Source: Paraburkholderia tropica
Lineage (GTDB): Bacteria; Pseudomonadota; Gammaproteobacteria; Burkholderiales; Burkholderiaceae
Reading direction: 5' to 3'
Length of the DNA: 50,235 nt
NCBI RefSeq assembly: GCF_900109265.1
Contig: NZ_FNZM01000024.1
Coordinates: 79,439-129,673 of the forward strand
The notes beneath the pieces are model-generated. The model was given only the letters and a program-made list of their open reading frames with translations. It did no database searches and was not told the origin of the DNA. Each line of letters starts with the position of its first letter. The first letter of the stretch is position 1. Positions 1-12,734 of this stretch are shown here, in pieces. The position numbers and the translations under genes were made by a program.

Positions 1-1388
1 ACCACCAGCGACTGGCCACGGCGCATGTCGCCCGCCGTGAACACCTTGTCGACCGACGTGTAGTACGCCTTGTCGCCTTCGGTCGAGGCGCGCACGTTGC
101 CGCGCGCATCCTTGTCCACGCCGAACGCCTCGAGCACCGGCGAAACCGGCTGCGTGAAGCCCATCGCGAGCAGCACGAGGTCGGCCTTCATTTCGAATTC
201 CGAGCCCGGCACTTCGACCATCTTGCCGTCCTTCCACTCGACGCGCGCGGCGATCAGCTTCTCGACCTTGCCGTTCTTGCCTTCGAGACGCTTGGTCGCG
301 ACAGCCCAGTCACGCGAGCAGCCTTCCTCGTGCGACGACGAGGTGCGCAGCTTGACCGGCCAGTACGGCCACACGAGCGGCTTGTTCTCGACTTCCGGCG
401 GCTGCGGCAGCAGTTCGAACTGCGTGACGCTCTTCGCGCCATGACGATTCGACGTGCCCACGCAGTCCGAGCCCGTATCGCCGCCGCCGATCACGACGAC
501 GTGCTTGCCCTTCGCCACCAGCTGGTCCGCCAGCTTGTCGCCCGCGTTGACCTTGTTCTGCTGCGGCAGGAACTCCATCGCGTAGTACACGCCTTCGAGT
601 TCGCGGCCCGGCACCGGCAGATCGCGCGGCGTTTCCGAACCGCCTGCGATCACCACGGCGTCGAACTGGTCCTTCAGCTCGTCCGGCGAAATGGTTTCCT
701 TCGCCGTGTTGCCGATGTAAGCCGGCAGCTCGCCCTTGCCGATGAACACGCTGGTGCGGAACGTCACGCCTTCGGCTTCCATCTGGCGCATGCGGCGGTC
801 GATCAGCCACTTTTCCAGCTTGAAGTCGGGGATGCCGTAGCGCAGCAGGCCACCGACGCGGTCGTTCTTTTCGAACACGGTTACGTCGTGACCGGCGCGC
901 GCCAGTTGCTGCGCCGTGGCCAGACCCGCGGGGCCCGAACCGACGACCGCGACCTTCTTGCCCGTCTTGTGCTTCGCGACTTGCGGCGCAACCCAGCCTT
1001 CGGCCCAGGCCTTGTCGATGATCGCGTGCTCGATCGACTTGATGCCGACCGGGTCGTTGTTGATGCCGAGCGTACACGCCGCTTCGCAGGGCGCCGGGCA
1101 GATGCGGCCCGTGAACTCGGGGAAGTTGTTGGTCGAGTGCAGGACGTCGATCGCGCTCTTCCAGTCCTGGCGGAACACGAGGTCGTTGAAGTCCGGAATG
1201 ATGTTGTTGACCGGGCAGCCGTTGTTGCAGAACGGGATGCCGCAGTCCATGCAGCGAGCGCCCTGGACCTTCGCGTCGGCGTCCGTAAGCGCCGCGACGA
1301 ATTCCTTGTAGTGCTTCACACGCGTGAGCGGTGCTTCGTACGCCTCATGCTGGCGCTCGAACTCGAGAAAACCGGTTGCCTTACCCAT
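1..1388 (-). CDS. gltD: Glutamate synthase small subunit GltD, 3' end cut by window edge
   Basis: Cytoplasmic partner of GltB. It takes electrons from NADPH through FAD and Fe-S clusters and passes them to the large subunit for the reductive transfer of glutamine amide nitrogen to 2-oxoglutarate. The N-terminus begins MGKATGFLEFER. It is followed by the cysteine-rich 4Fe-4S region (ARCMDCGIPFCNNGCP, then CPAPCEAAC), a FAD-binding GSGPAGL motif and a second Rossmann motif GGGDTGSD. About 462 codons are present, against roughly 488 expected, so only the last few dozen residues are missing. The ATG at 1388 is chosen because it gives the canonical N-terminus. It lies about 100 bp behind the gltB stop with a hairpin between them and is presumably co-transcribed with gltB. 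Confidence 0.96.
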   Translation of the reverse strand, partial: MGKATGFLEFERQHEAYEAPLTRVKHYKEFVAALTDADAKVQGARCMDCGIPFCNNGCPVNNIIPDFNDLVFRQDWKSAIDVLHSTNNFPEFTGRICPAPCEAACTLGINNDPVGIKSIEHAIIDKAWAEGWVAPQVAKHKTGKKVAVVGSGPAGLATAQQLARAGHDVTVFEKNDRVGGLLRYGIPDFKLEKWLIDRRMRQMEAEGVTFRTSVFIGKGELPAYIGNTAKETISPDELKDQFDAVVIAGGSETPRDLPVPGRELEGVYYAMEFLPQQNKVNAGDKLADQLVAKGKHVVVIGGGDTGSDCVGTSNRHGAKSVTQFELLPQPPEVENKPLVWPYWPVKLRTSSSHEEGCSRDWAVATKRLEGKNGKVEKLIAARVEWKDGKMVEVPGSEFEMKADLVLLAMGFTQPVSPVLEAFGVDKDARGNVRASTEGDKAYYTSVDKVFTAGDMRRGQSLV

Positions 1389-1429
1389 GTGGTTCTCGTC
1401 TATCTAATCTATTCAGTGAGGGGGACCGC

Positions 1430-1459
1430 GCCCGCCGCCGCATCAGGTGCGCGGCGGGC
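1430..1459. repeat. Intergenic hairpin between gltB and gltD
   Basis: GCCCGCCGC and GCGGCGGGC form a perfect 9-bp GC-only stem around a 12-nt loop. No T-run follows on the minus strand, so it is not a classical terminator. It could stabilise or process the gltBD mRNA, or partly uncouple the two genes. Confidence 0.6.
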
Positions 1460-1490
1460 GAATCATCGTCTTGGAGTCGTCTTCGCGGGA

Positions 1491-6191
<4,701 letters not shown>

Positions 6192-6330
6192 GGGGACACC
6201 GTCCTAGAGGGGCCAGGGGAATGGCCGTTGATTCCGTACTTTGTTTTCCCGCCGCTTGCGTGACCGCTGTACGGCGTTGCGCGGGCGATGCTGGCTTCCC
6301 GCGTTGTGCGTCCAGGAGAGCCGAAAGGCG

Positions 6331-6359
6331 AATATACGCGACGAATCAAGGGCATGCAA
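6331..6359 (-). promoter_or_regulatory. Putative sigma70 promoter of gltBD
   Basis: On the minus strand, TTGCAT (6354-6359) and TATATT (6331-6336) are separated by exactly 17 bp. Initiation would be near 6324, leaving a leader of about 130 nt before gltB. No -24/-12 sigma54 pattern was found here. Confidence 0.6.
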
Positions 6360-6394
6360 ATAAAACCGTGTGGTTAGACCCCAATTATCAAGTT

Positions 6395-6423
6395 GGTGCA
6401 TTGCACCGTAATTTTATTGGTGC
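6395..6423. promoter_or_regulatory. GGTGCA/TGCACC palindrome upstream of the gltB promoter
   Basis: GGTGCA-T-TGCACC (6395-6407) is a perfect palindrome, and a third GGTGC half-site lies at 6419-6423. They sit about 70-100 bp upstream of the inferred gltB start, a normal activator position. The half-sites recall NtrC (TGCACC/GGTGCA), but orientation and spacing differ from the classical NtrC site, so the regulator is not assigned. Confidence 0.4.
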
Positions 6424-6444
6424 CATATCAAAATCTGACAAAAG

Positions 6445-6470
6445 AAAACGGCGCTCGCGGACGCCGTTTT
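6445..6470 (-). terminator. Terminator of the RAYT-like gene
   Basis: AAAACGGCG and CGCCGTTTT form a 9-bp stem with an 8-nt loop. The T-tract lies on the 3' side in either direction. It follows the minus-strand gene ending at 6511 and insulates it from the gltB promoter. Confidence 0.75.
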
Positions 6471-6510
6471 CAGAAGTAAGTCGTTGATCCGTAATGGATC
6501 GATTGCGGGT

Positions 6511-7554
6511 TCAGTGCGTACCGGTGCCCGGTTTGCGCTCCTCGTGCGCCGACGACGGACTGGAGACGCTACCGCTGCCCGACGCCGGCGAGGTGCCGGA
6601 ATGGCCGGCAGAACCACCCGGATTTGTACCTGGCGTTGCGCCGGAACCACTGCTTCCGTGCGTGCCGCCGTGGCTGCCGGCGTGGTCGGAGCCCGTCGAT
6701 CCCGAATTAGGGACCGATTGATGCTCGCCCGCAGCCGAAGCCGGACCGCCGGCCTGACCACTCGCGGCGGGCGCCGACGTGGCCGCGGCGGGCACCGCCG
6801 TCCCGGCAGCGCCGAGCGCACCCGATGCACCCGATGCAGCGCCCGCAGGCGTCGCTCCCGGCGCTTCGCGCACCTTGCGCGGCCGACCGCGCGGCAACGG
6901 CGAAACGCGCCGGTTGGCCGTACGCCCCGCCCATTCGCGATACGTGTCGCCGCCGAGCACCCAGCCCTTGAGCGTCGCCTGCATCAGCTGATTGGTTTCG
7001 CGCTCGTCGAGCGACTGCTCGCAGAGTTCGCGATACGCGCGCTGCCGCTCGAACGGCGTGTTGCCGAGCGCCCAGTACAGCGGATGGTCGGTGATCAGAC
7101 TGTCGACGGTGAGCCCGATGTGATGCCGGTAGCTCGACCAGCGGTAATCCTCCGGCGCCGCGACAAGGTGATTGCGCACCGGCGCGAGTTCGACCACGCG
7201 GCTCGCGAGCAGGAAGAAACGCTCGCCCTCGATGACGGTCGCTCGGTAGCGCCCTTCCCACAACGTGCCGCGCCGCGCGTAACGCCGGTTGAAGTGCGCG
7301 ACGTAACGCCGGCCGACCGCCTGCATCGCCTTGGGAAGGCTCGATTCGTCGGAGGGAGTGACGAGCAGCTGCACCGCGCCGGGCATCAAGACCCACGCAT
7401 GCACCGCCAGGTGGTGATCGCGCGCCGCTGCCTTCAGGCAGTCGATGAACAGTTCGTAGTCCTGGTCGTCGACGAAAGCGGGCTGCTGATCCAGTCCGCG
7501 CAGAATCACATGCTGCGGCTGGTCAGGAACATAAAGACGTGCAAGCCGTGCCAT
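6511..7554 (-). CDS. REP-associated tyrosine transposase-like protein, catalytic motifs degenerate
   Basis: 347 aa. Residues 1 to about 215 align by eye with Y1/IS200-type RAYT proteins: MARLARLYVPDQPQHVILRG, then HAWVLMP, GTLWEGRYR, VVELAPVRNHLV and YRWSSYRHH. In active family members the text reads MPNHVHLL and RYIELNPVRA. Here the HUH pair is replaced (MPGAVQLL) and the tyrosine position reads RVVELAP, so both metal-binding histidines and the nucleophile seem absent. The last ~130 residues are a low-complexity Ala/Gly/Ser/Pro tail not typical of transposases. The ATG at 7554 is preferred over one at 7590 because AGGA lies 9 nt upstream. It stands alone with its own terminator and is divergent from ompW. 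It may be a domesticated DNA-binding protein, which is inference. Confidence 0.8.
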   Translation of the reverse strand: MARLARLYVPDQPQHVILRGLDQQPAFVDDQDYELFIDCLKAAARDHHLAVHAWVLMPGAVQLLVTPSDESSLPKAMQAVGRRYVAHFNRRYARRGTLWEGRYRATVIEGERFFLLASRVVELAPVRNHLVAAPEDYRWSSYRHHIGLTVDSLITDHPLYWALGNTPFERQRAYRELCEQSLDERETNQLMQATLKGWVLGGDTYREWAGRTANRRVSPLPRGRPRKVREAPGATPAGAASGASGALGAAGTAVPAAATSAPAASGQAGGPASAAGEHQSVPNSGSTGSDHAGSHGGTHGSSGSGATPGTNPGGSAGHSGTSPASGSGSVSSPSSAHEERKPGTGTH

Positions 7555-7584
7555 GCTCGATTTTCCTGGTACGTTGGTGAATAC

Positions 7585-7632
7585 CCGCATGCCCGCCAGG
7601 CCGCGCCGGCGCTCGCTCTCGCGGGCATGCGG
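7585..7632. repeat. 12-bp inverted repeat between the RAYT-like gene and ompW
   Basis: CCGCATGCCCGC (7585-7596) and GCGGGCATGCGG (7621-7632) are perfect complements around a 24-bp GC-rich spacer. They lie in the divergent intergenic region just upstream of the RAYT-like start. The element could be a REP-type palindrome or an operator. Confidence 0.6.
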
Positions 7633-7739
7633 CTCGGGCGGAAAGCGCGCGGCGCTTAGGGAGAAACTTCTAACGACTGCATATGGTTTGTTGCAAACGT
7701 TGTGTACATAATGTGCGGGCCTTTAATGGAGGAGCACAT

Positions 7740-8453
7740 ATGAAATTAAAACAGGCGCTGGTAGCGATTTTCGCGGTCGCCGGCATGTCGGGGGCATACG
7801 CGCAATCGGCCAACACGTTCTACGTAACAACGGGGTGGTTCCGTCTCATGCCGCAAGACTCGAGCGATCCGCTCAAGATCGACAGCGTGGGCGGCACAAC
7901 GGTCAACCAGGCTTTCCCGGGCACCGGCGCTAGCGTCGGCTCCGCGGACACGCTGGGCTTCTCGCTCGGTTACTTCATCACCGACAGCCTCGCGACCGAA
8001 GCCGAGCTTGGCATTCCGCCGAAGTTCGACATCTCGGGTGGCGGCAGCCTCAACCAGTTCGGCAAGGTTGGCTCTGCACGCCAGTGGAGCCCGGCGCTGC
8101 TTCTTAAGTACTACTTCAACAAACCGGACGCCAAATTCCGTCCGTACCTCGGCCTCGGCGCGACCTACGTCTGGTTCTCCGACGCGAAGATCACCAACGC
8201 CGCGTTCGAACAAAGCGTACTTGGGGGTCCGACCAGCGTTTCGACGAATCGTTCCTGGGCGCCCGTATTTAACGTCGGCTTCAACTACAACTTCACAAAG
8301 CACTGGTTCGCCGGTTTCTCGCTGTCGTACATCCCCGTCAACGTGACGGCGACGTACACGAGCACCACCGAACTCGGCACCACGCGCAAGGCGGAATCGA
8401 AGATCCACCTGAATCCGCTCGTGACGTACCTGAAGGTCGGCTACATGTTCTGA
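7740..8453 (+). CDS. ompW: OmpW family outer membrane protein
   Basis: 237 aa. The ATG at 7740 follows a strong GGAGGAG five bases upstream and gives a clean signal peptide (MKLKQALVAIFAVAGMSGAYA, cleavage before QS). The mature part has the OmpW pattern: an early GWFRLMPQDSSDPL segment, the FITDSLATE strand region, PYLGLGATYVWFSD, HWFAGFSLSYIPV, and a C-terminal strand ending in Phe (LKVGYMF), the usual BAM recognition residue. OmpW forms an eight-stranded barrel that lets small hydrophobic molecules cross the outer membrane. It is monocistronic, with a hairpin about 135 bp downstream. No clear -35 was found. The family is firm; the exact substrate is unknown. Confidence 0.92.
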   Translation: MKLKQALVAIFAVAGMSGAYAQSANTFYVTTGWFRLMPQDSSDPLKIDSVGGTTVNQAFPGTGASVGSADTLGFSLGYFITDSLATEAELGIPPKFDISGGGSLNQFGKVGSARQWSPALLLKYYFNKPDAKFRPYLGLGATYVWFSDAKITNAAFEQSVLGGPTSVSTNRSWAPVFNVGFNYNFTKHWFAGFSLSYIPVNVTATYTSTTELGTTRKAESKIHLNPLVTYLKVGYMF

Positions 8454-8943
8454 GCGCCGTTCGGTGCGACAGGCAACACCAGCAAGATCGGCAAGACAGG
8501 CGACATCGGCAACAACGCCGGCATGCGTGGAAACATCCACGGAAAAGTCAGCGGAAACATCAGCAACGTTTGCAACGTATGCAGCAGCTCTCCGTCCCGC
8601 CGTTACGGCGTCCGACGGAGAGCGGCATGCTTCAGCCGTGTCTCGCCTCCCACGCATCTCCCCTCCTACGCCAGCACCAGATGTTCCTGACAATTCGATT
8701 GGCTTTTCTTGATTCTATGCCTCTCGGAAAAAGCGTGCTGTCCCCGTAATCATTTATCTGCACCCCGCCGCAACAGGATGCCGCCGAGCCCCGCCGGACG
8801 GGCCTGTGCGTCGATTCGACCGGACACGCTCGCGCGCCGGGCACCGGATTTGCGCAATACTTCGACTCCAGCCCTCGACCGCGCAGCCCTTTTTCGTGCA
8901 CGCGGCGCGAGCCTCTTACCTGTTTTCCAAGACGGAGCCATTC
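8454..8943. other. Non-coding stretch between ompW and the DUF883 gene
   Basis: 490 bp with no credible gene: open frames here have no homologous look and no ribosome binding site. The first 120 bp contain a degenerate periodic pattern of GGCAACA/GGAAACATC-like words. A hairpin follows at 8587-8623. The rest is unremarkable leader DNA, with an SD (CGGAG) just before 8944. Confidence 0.6.
8587..8623 (+). terminator. Hairpin downstream of ompW
   Basis: GCTCTCCGTC (8587-8596) pairs perfectly with GACGGAGAGC (8614-8623). A nested GCCG-TTA-CGGC hairpin lies in the loop. There is no T-run, so it is either a weak terminator or a 3'-end stabilising structure. Confidence 0.5.
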
Positions 8944-9321
8944 ATGAGCGCATTTCCGAACACGCGTGACGCCCTCGGAGAATCCTGGACGCGCACGGGC
9001 CGCCACGCGCGCCGCATCGCGCGACGCGGCCGCAGCGCGGCGTCCGATATCGCAGACGAGCTGCGTGACCTGCTCGCCGAACTGGAAACCACGCTAGGCG
9101 ACGGCACCCAGGCCGACGCCGCGGCGTTGCGCGCGGACGTTCGCAAACGCCTCGACGCCGCGCGCGAGCGACTCGAAGTGGCGCGCGCCGCCACGCGCGA
9201 GCGCGCCGGCCAGGCGATGGATAACGCCGACGACTACGTGCACGCCAACCCGTGGCAAGCGATTGCGATCGTGGGCGGCGTGGCGCTGGTCGCGGGCGCG
9301 ATTCTCGCGCGCTGCCGCTAG
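8944..9321 (+). CDS. DUF883 (YqjD/ElaB) family membrane-anchored protein
   Basis: 125 aa. The ATG at 8944 has CGGAG seven bases upstream. The N-terminal three quarters are charged and helical (for example ADELRDLLAELETTL and AALRADVRKRLDAARERLE), probably a coiled coil. The C-terminus is a single membrane segment after the family signature NPWQAIAIVGGVALVAGAIL, ending in ARCR. YqjD and ElaB in E. coli are C-tail-anchored inner membrane proteins that bind ribosomes in stationary phase. The same role here is inference. Monocistronic; convergent with the phosphodiesterase gene. Confidence 0.9.
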   Translation: MSAFPNTRDALGESWTRTGRHARRIARRGRSAASDIADELRDLLAELETTLGDGTQADAAALRADVRKRLDAARERLEVARAATRERAGQAMDNADDYVHANPWQAIAIVGGVALVAGAILARCR

Positions 9322-9468
9322 GCGGGCCGGGCCGCACGAACCTGAGAGCACGGCGCCACGTGCATGACCTGCAACGCGCGCCGCGACAGACTGCGCAACG
9401 ACAGCGAAATAGCTGGAATAGTTGTCGGATAAGTGCGCAGTGAACACGCCCTGACGATGCTCGCCAGG

Positions 9469-9486
9469 CGCCCGGCGTTTCGGGCG
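9469..9486. terminator. Short hairpin between convergent genes
   Basis: CGCCCG-GCGTTT-CGGGCG directly follows the stop codon of the minus-strand phosphodiesterase gene. It has no T-tract and is a weak bidirectional candidate. Confidence 0.4.
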
Positions 9487-10251
9487 TCAGTCGAGCGCGT
9501 GCGGGCCGATCAGATCGATGCGGTCCGTGCAAACGGTATCGACGCCCCAGCGCACTAGGCGCTGCGCGGTGTCGAGGTCGTTCACCGTATAGGCGAGGAT
9601 AAACAGGCCCGCTTCCTTGATGCGGGCCACGAGCGCTTCGTCGAGATGACGATAGCTCGCGTGCAGCGAGACACAGCCGAGCGCGGCCGTCTGCTCGCGC
9701 CAGTCGTCGGGCACACGCTCGACCAGCAAGCCGCGCGGCACATCCGGCGCGGCCTCGCGCGCCGCTATCAGGGCTTCGACCGAGAACGACGACAGCAGCG
9801 GCGGCAACGCGCCCGCCGCCATCGGCTTCGCCCACAGACGCGCGGTTTCGGCGGCGACGAGACGACCCGTTTGCGCATCGCGCCCCGGACACGGCTTGAT
9901 CTCCACATTCGCCGCGAGCCCTTCCTCGCGGCAGCACTGCGCGGCTTCCGCGAGCGTGGGCATGTGCTCGTCCTCGAAACGCGCGTCGAGCCAGCTGCCC
10001 GCATCGAACGCCGCGATCTGCCGATAACGCAGTTGCGCCGCCGCGCCCTGCCCGTTCGAGGTGCGATCGAGCGTGTCGTCGTGCAGCAGGAACGTGACGT
10101 CGTCGGCGGAAAGTTTGACGTCGAACTCCGCCATCGTATGCCCGAAAGCCGCGCCGACGCACAGCCCGGCGAGCGTGTTCTCCGGCGCGAGCGTGCCGCC
10201 GCCGCGATGCGCGACCACGCGCGGATAAGGCCAGGTTTTCATCGGTTGCAT
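9487..10251 (-). CDS. ugpQ: Glycerophosphodiester phosphodiesterase
   Basis: 254 aa from the chosen start. It hydrolyses glycerophosphodiesters to glycerol-3-phosphate plus an alcohol. No signal peptide is seen, so it should be cytosolic and UgpQ-like rather than GlpQ-like. Family motifs: VVAHRGGGTLAPENTL with the catalytic His and Glu, EFDVKLSADDVTFLLHDDTLDRTSNG, NVEIKP in the barrel, and the C-terminal LAYTVNDLDTAQRLVRWGVD with VCTDRID. The start could be 10251 (MQPMKTWPYPR) or the next ATG at 10242; neither has a strong SD. It begins some 40 bp behind dgt and is likely the last gene of the aroK-aroB-dgt transcript. Confidence 0.9.
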   Translation of the reverse strand: MQPMKTWPYPRVVAHRGGGTLAPENTLAGLCVGAAFGHTMAEFDVKLSADDVTFLLHDDTLDRTSNGQGAAAQLRYRQIAAFDAGSWLDARFEDEHMPTLAEAAQCCREEGLAANVEIKPCPGRDAQTGRLVAAETARLWAKPMAAGALPPLLSSFSVEALIAAREAAPDVPRGLLVERVPDDWREQTAALGCVSLHASYRHLDEALVARIKEAGLFILAYTVNDLDTAQRLVRWGVDTVCTDRIDLIGPHALD

Positions 10252-10291
10252 GCGTGTGCTCGGTGCGGTTTGCGCGGGGCGCGGTCGTTCG

Positions 10292-11476
10292 TCAGACGTC
10301 GTCGGCGACGACAAACAGACGGCGGTATTCCTTCAGCGCGTAGCGATCGGTCATGCCCGCGATGTAATGCGCGATCTGACGCGGCTGCGTGGTCTCGTCG
10401 TGCATCTGGTACGCGGGCGGCAGCAGGCGCGGATCGTCGGTGAACGCGTCGAAAAGTCCCTTCACGACGCGCCGCGCCTTGTTCGCCATGCGCATCACGC
10501 GATAGTGGCGATACAGGTTGCGATAGAGAAAACGCTTGAGCGCGGCCGCCTGCGTCGCGACGCGTTCGCTGTGCGCGACGAGCGGCGGCGCGGCGCGCAC
10601 TTCGTCGAGCGAGCGCGGCGCGTGCTCGGCGAGATTGCGGCTCGTCTGCCCGATCAAATCGACGATCAGCGTATTGATGATGCGCCGCACGGTCTCGTGA
10701 ATCAGCCGCCGCCCGTCGATCTGCGGATACTCGGCGCGCGCGGCCTCGTAATGGGTCTGCCAGAGTTCGACTTCGGCGAGCTGCTCGATCGTCAGGAGAC
10801 CGGAACGCAGCCCGTCGTCGACGTCGTGATTGTTGTAGGCGATTTCGTCGGCGATATTCGCGATTTGCGCCTCGATGGACGGCTGGCGTCCGAGCAGGAA
10901 GCGCTCGCCCAGTTCGCCCAGACGCCGCGCGTTCTCGCGCGAGCAATGCTTGAGAATGCCCTCGCGCGTCTCGAAACAGAGATTGAGGCCGTCGAACGCG
11001 CCGTAGTGCTCCTCCAGTTCGTCGACGACCGCGAGACTTTGCAGGTTGTGCTCGAAGCCGCCGTGCTCGCCCATGCACTCGTTGAGCGCGTCCTGGCCCG
11101 CATGGCCGAACGGCGTATGACCGAGGTCGTGCGCAAGCGAAATCGCCTCGACGAGATCCTCGTTCACGCGCAGTTGCCGCGCGACCGAACGCGCGATCTG
11201 CGCGACTTCGAGGCTGTGCGTCAGCCGCGTGCGGAACAGATCGCCTTCGTGATTCACGAAGACCTGGGTCTTGTATTCGAGCCGGCGAAACGCCGTGGAA
11301 TGGACGATGCGGTCGCGGTCGCGCTGGAATTCGCTGCGCGCGGCGGGCGGCGCTTCGGCGTGACGGCGGCCGCGCGACTGCGAGGCGTGTGCCGCGTAAG
11401 GGGCAAGCCCCGCGTCGGGCGAGGCGCTCAGCGCGTCGGCGAAAGGCGCGCCAGGATTGCTGCGGGTGTCGCTCAA
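10292..11476 (-). CDS. dgt: dGTPase-like deoxyguanosinetriphosphate triphosphohydrolase
   Basis: 394 aa, HD-domain enzyme that splits dNTP (dGTP in the type enzyme) into nucleoside and triphosphate. The metal-binding HD signature is visible: RTRLTHSLEVAQIARS, then HDLGHTPFGHAG, and a later DEIAYNNHDVDDGL. Length fits the shorter Dgt-like family common in betaproteobacteria. An upstream in-frame GTG at 11518 exists, but the TTG at 11476 is preceded by GGAGGA four bases away and begins MSDTRSNPGAPF, so it is preferred. It follows aroB in the conserved aroK-aroB-dgt order. Confidence 0.92.
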   Translation of the reverse strand: MSDTRSNPGAPFADALSASPDAGLAPYAAHASQSRGRRHAEAPPAARSEFQRDRDRIVHSTAFRRLEYKTQVFVNHEGDLFRTRLTHSLEVAQIARSVARQLRVNEDLVEAISLAHDLGHTPFGHAGQDALNECMGEHGGFEHNLQSLAVVDELEEHYGAFDGLNLCFETREGILKHCSRENARRLGELGERFLLGRQPSIEAQIANIADEIAYNNHDVDDGLRSGLLTIEQLAEVELWQTHYEAARAEYPQIDGRRLIHETVRRIINTLIVDLIGQTSRNLAEHAPRSLDEVRAAPPLVAHSERVATQAAALKRFLYRNLYRHYRVMRMANKARRVVKGLFDAFTDDPRLLPPAYQMHDETTQPRQIAHYIAGMTDRYALKEYRRLFVVADDV

Positions 11477-11588
11477 CGGTTCCTCCGCAAGGATCGCGAC
11501 GCGTGCGCCGGACGACACGTCAATCGAGTCGCCAGCCGCGTCGCAGGAAAAGCCGCCACGGCGGCGCGAGCCGCGCGCGGCGACGCGC

Positions 11589-12671
11589 TCAGCGCGCGAC
11601 GGTGGCGGCCAGCGTGGCCTGCACGGCTTCGTCGGGCGCGCGGCCGATATGCGTTTCGCCGAAGCGCTTGAGCAGGATGAACTTGATCGCGCCGCCCTCG
11701 GCCTTCTTGTCGACCTGCATCAGATCGACGTAACGCTCAGCGCCGAGCGCCGGCGCGACGACCGGCAGATGCGCGGCTTCCACCACGCGCACGAGCCGCT
11801 CGCGCGAAGCCTCGTCGAGCATGCCGACGCGCACCGACAGATCGGCCGCCATCACCATGCCGCAGCCCACGGCCTCGCCGTGCAGCCACTCCCCGTAACC
11901 GAGGCCCGCTTCAATCGCGTGACCGAAGGTGTGGCCGAAATTGAGAATCGCGCGCAGACCGCCTTCGCGTTCGTCGGCGGCGACCACCGACGCCTTGATC
12001 TCGCACGAGCGCTTGACCGCGTGCGCGAGCGCCTCGGGCTCGCAGCGGTTGAGCGCTTCGACGTTCGCTTCGATCCACTCGAAGAATTCGGCGTCGGCGA
12101 TCGCGCCCGTCTTGATGACTTCGGCCACGCCCGCCGCCAGCTCGCGCGGCGGCAGCGTGCGCAGCGCGCCGATGTCGGCGATCACGGCTTGCGGCTGGTA
12201 GAACGCGCCGATCATGTTCTTGCCGAGCGGATGATTGATGCCAGTCTTGCCGCCGACCGACGAATCGACCTGCGAGAGCAGCGTCGTGGGCACCTGGATG
12301 AACGGCACGCCGCGCATGTAGCAGGCCGCCGCGAAACCGGTCATGTCGCCCGTCACGCCGCCGCCGAGTGCGATCAGCGTAGTCTTGCGGTCGGCGCGCG
12401 ACGTGAGCAGCGCGTCGAAGATCTGATTGAGCGTTTCCCAGTTCTTGTGCGCCTCGCCGTCGGGCAGCACGACCGTGTTGACGTCCTTGCCGAGCGGCGC
12501 GAGCGCGGCGCGCAGCGTCTCGCCGTAAAGCGGATCGACGACGGTATTGGTGACGATCGTCACCGACTTGCCGGCGATGTGCGGCGCGAACAGCGCCGTC
12601 TGGCCGATGAGGTCGGAGCCGATGTGGATGGGGTAGGCGCGGTCGCCCAGTTCGACGTTGACGGTAATCAT
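11589..12671 (-). CDS. aroB: 3-dehydroquinate synthase
   Basis: 360 aa. Converts DAHP to 3-dehydroquinate, step two of the shikimate pathway, using NAD+ and a divalent metal. Recognised by the N-terminal MITVNVELGDRAYPIHIG, the NAD-binding GGGVTGDMTGFAAA, the PTTLLSQVDSSVGGKTGIN block and GHTFGHAIE with metal-ligand histidines. The ATG at 12671 gives the family N-terminus; an upstream TTG is possible but unlikely. It lies 63 bp behind aroK in one unit, the standard proteobacterial arrangement. Confidence 0.97.
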   Translation of the reverse strand: MITVNVELGDRAYPIHIGSDLIGQTALFAPHIAGKSVTIVTNTVVDPLYGETLRAALAPLGKDVNTVVLPDGEAHKNWETLNQIFDALLTSRADRKTTLIALGGGVTGDMTGFAAACYMRGVPFIQVPTTLLSQVDSSVGGKTGINHPLGKNMIGAFYQPQAVIADIGALRTLPPRELAAGVAEVIKTGAIADAEFFEWIEANVEALNRCEPEALAHAVKRSCEIKASVVAADEREGGLRAILNFGHTFGHAIEAGLGYGEWLHGEAVGCGMVMAADLSVRVGMLDEASRERLVRVVEAAHLPVVAPALGAERYVDLMQVDKKAEGGAIKFILLKRFGETHIGRAPDEAVQATLAATVAR

Positions 12672-12734
12672 GCCAGGCAATAGTTCAGTGATGAGGCGCT
12701 GATGGGGAACGCGGGCGACTTGCGTGACGCGCTA

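Noticed and set aside
6331..6430. Sigma54 promoter for gltB
   Set aside because: TGGCAC occurs, but no GC-containing -12 element at the required spacing follows it.
8464..8712. Short Ala/Thr-rich open frame behind ompW
   Set aside because: Arises from the periodic GC-rich sequence; no SD and no recognisable protein.
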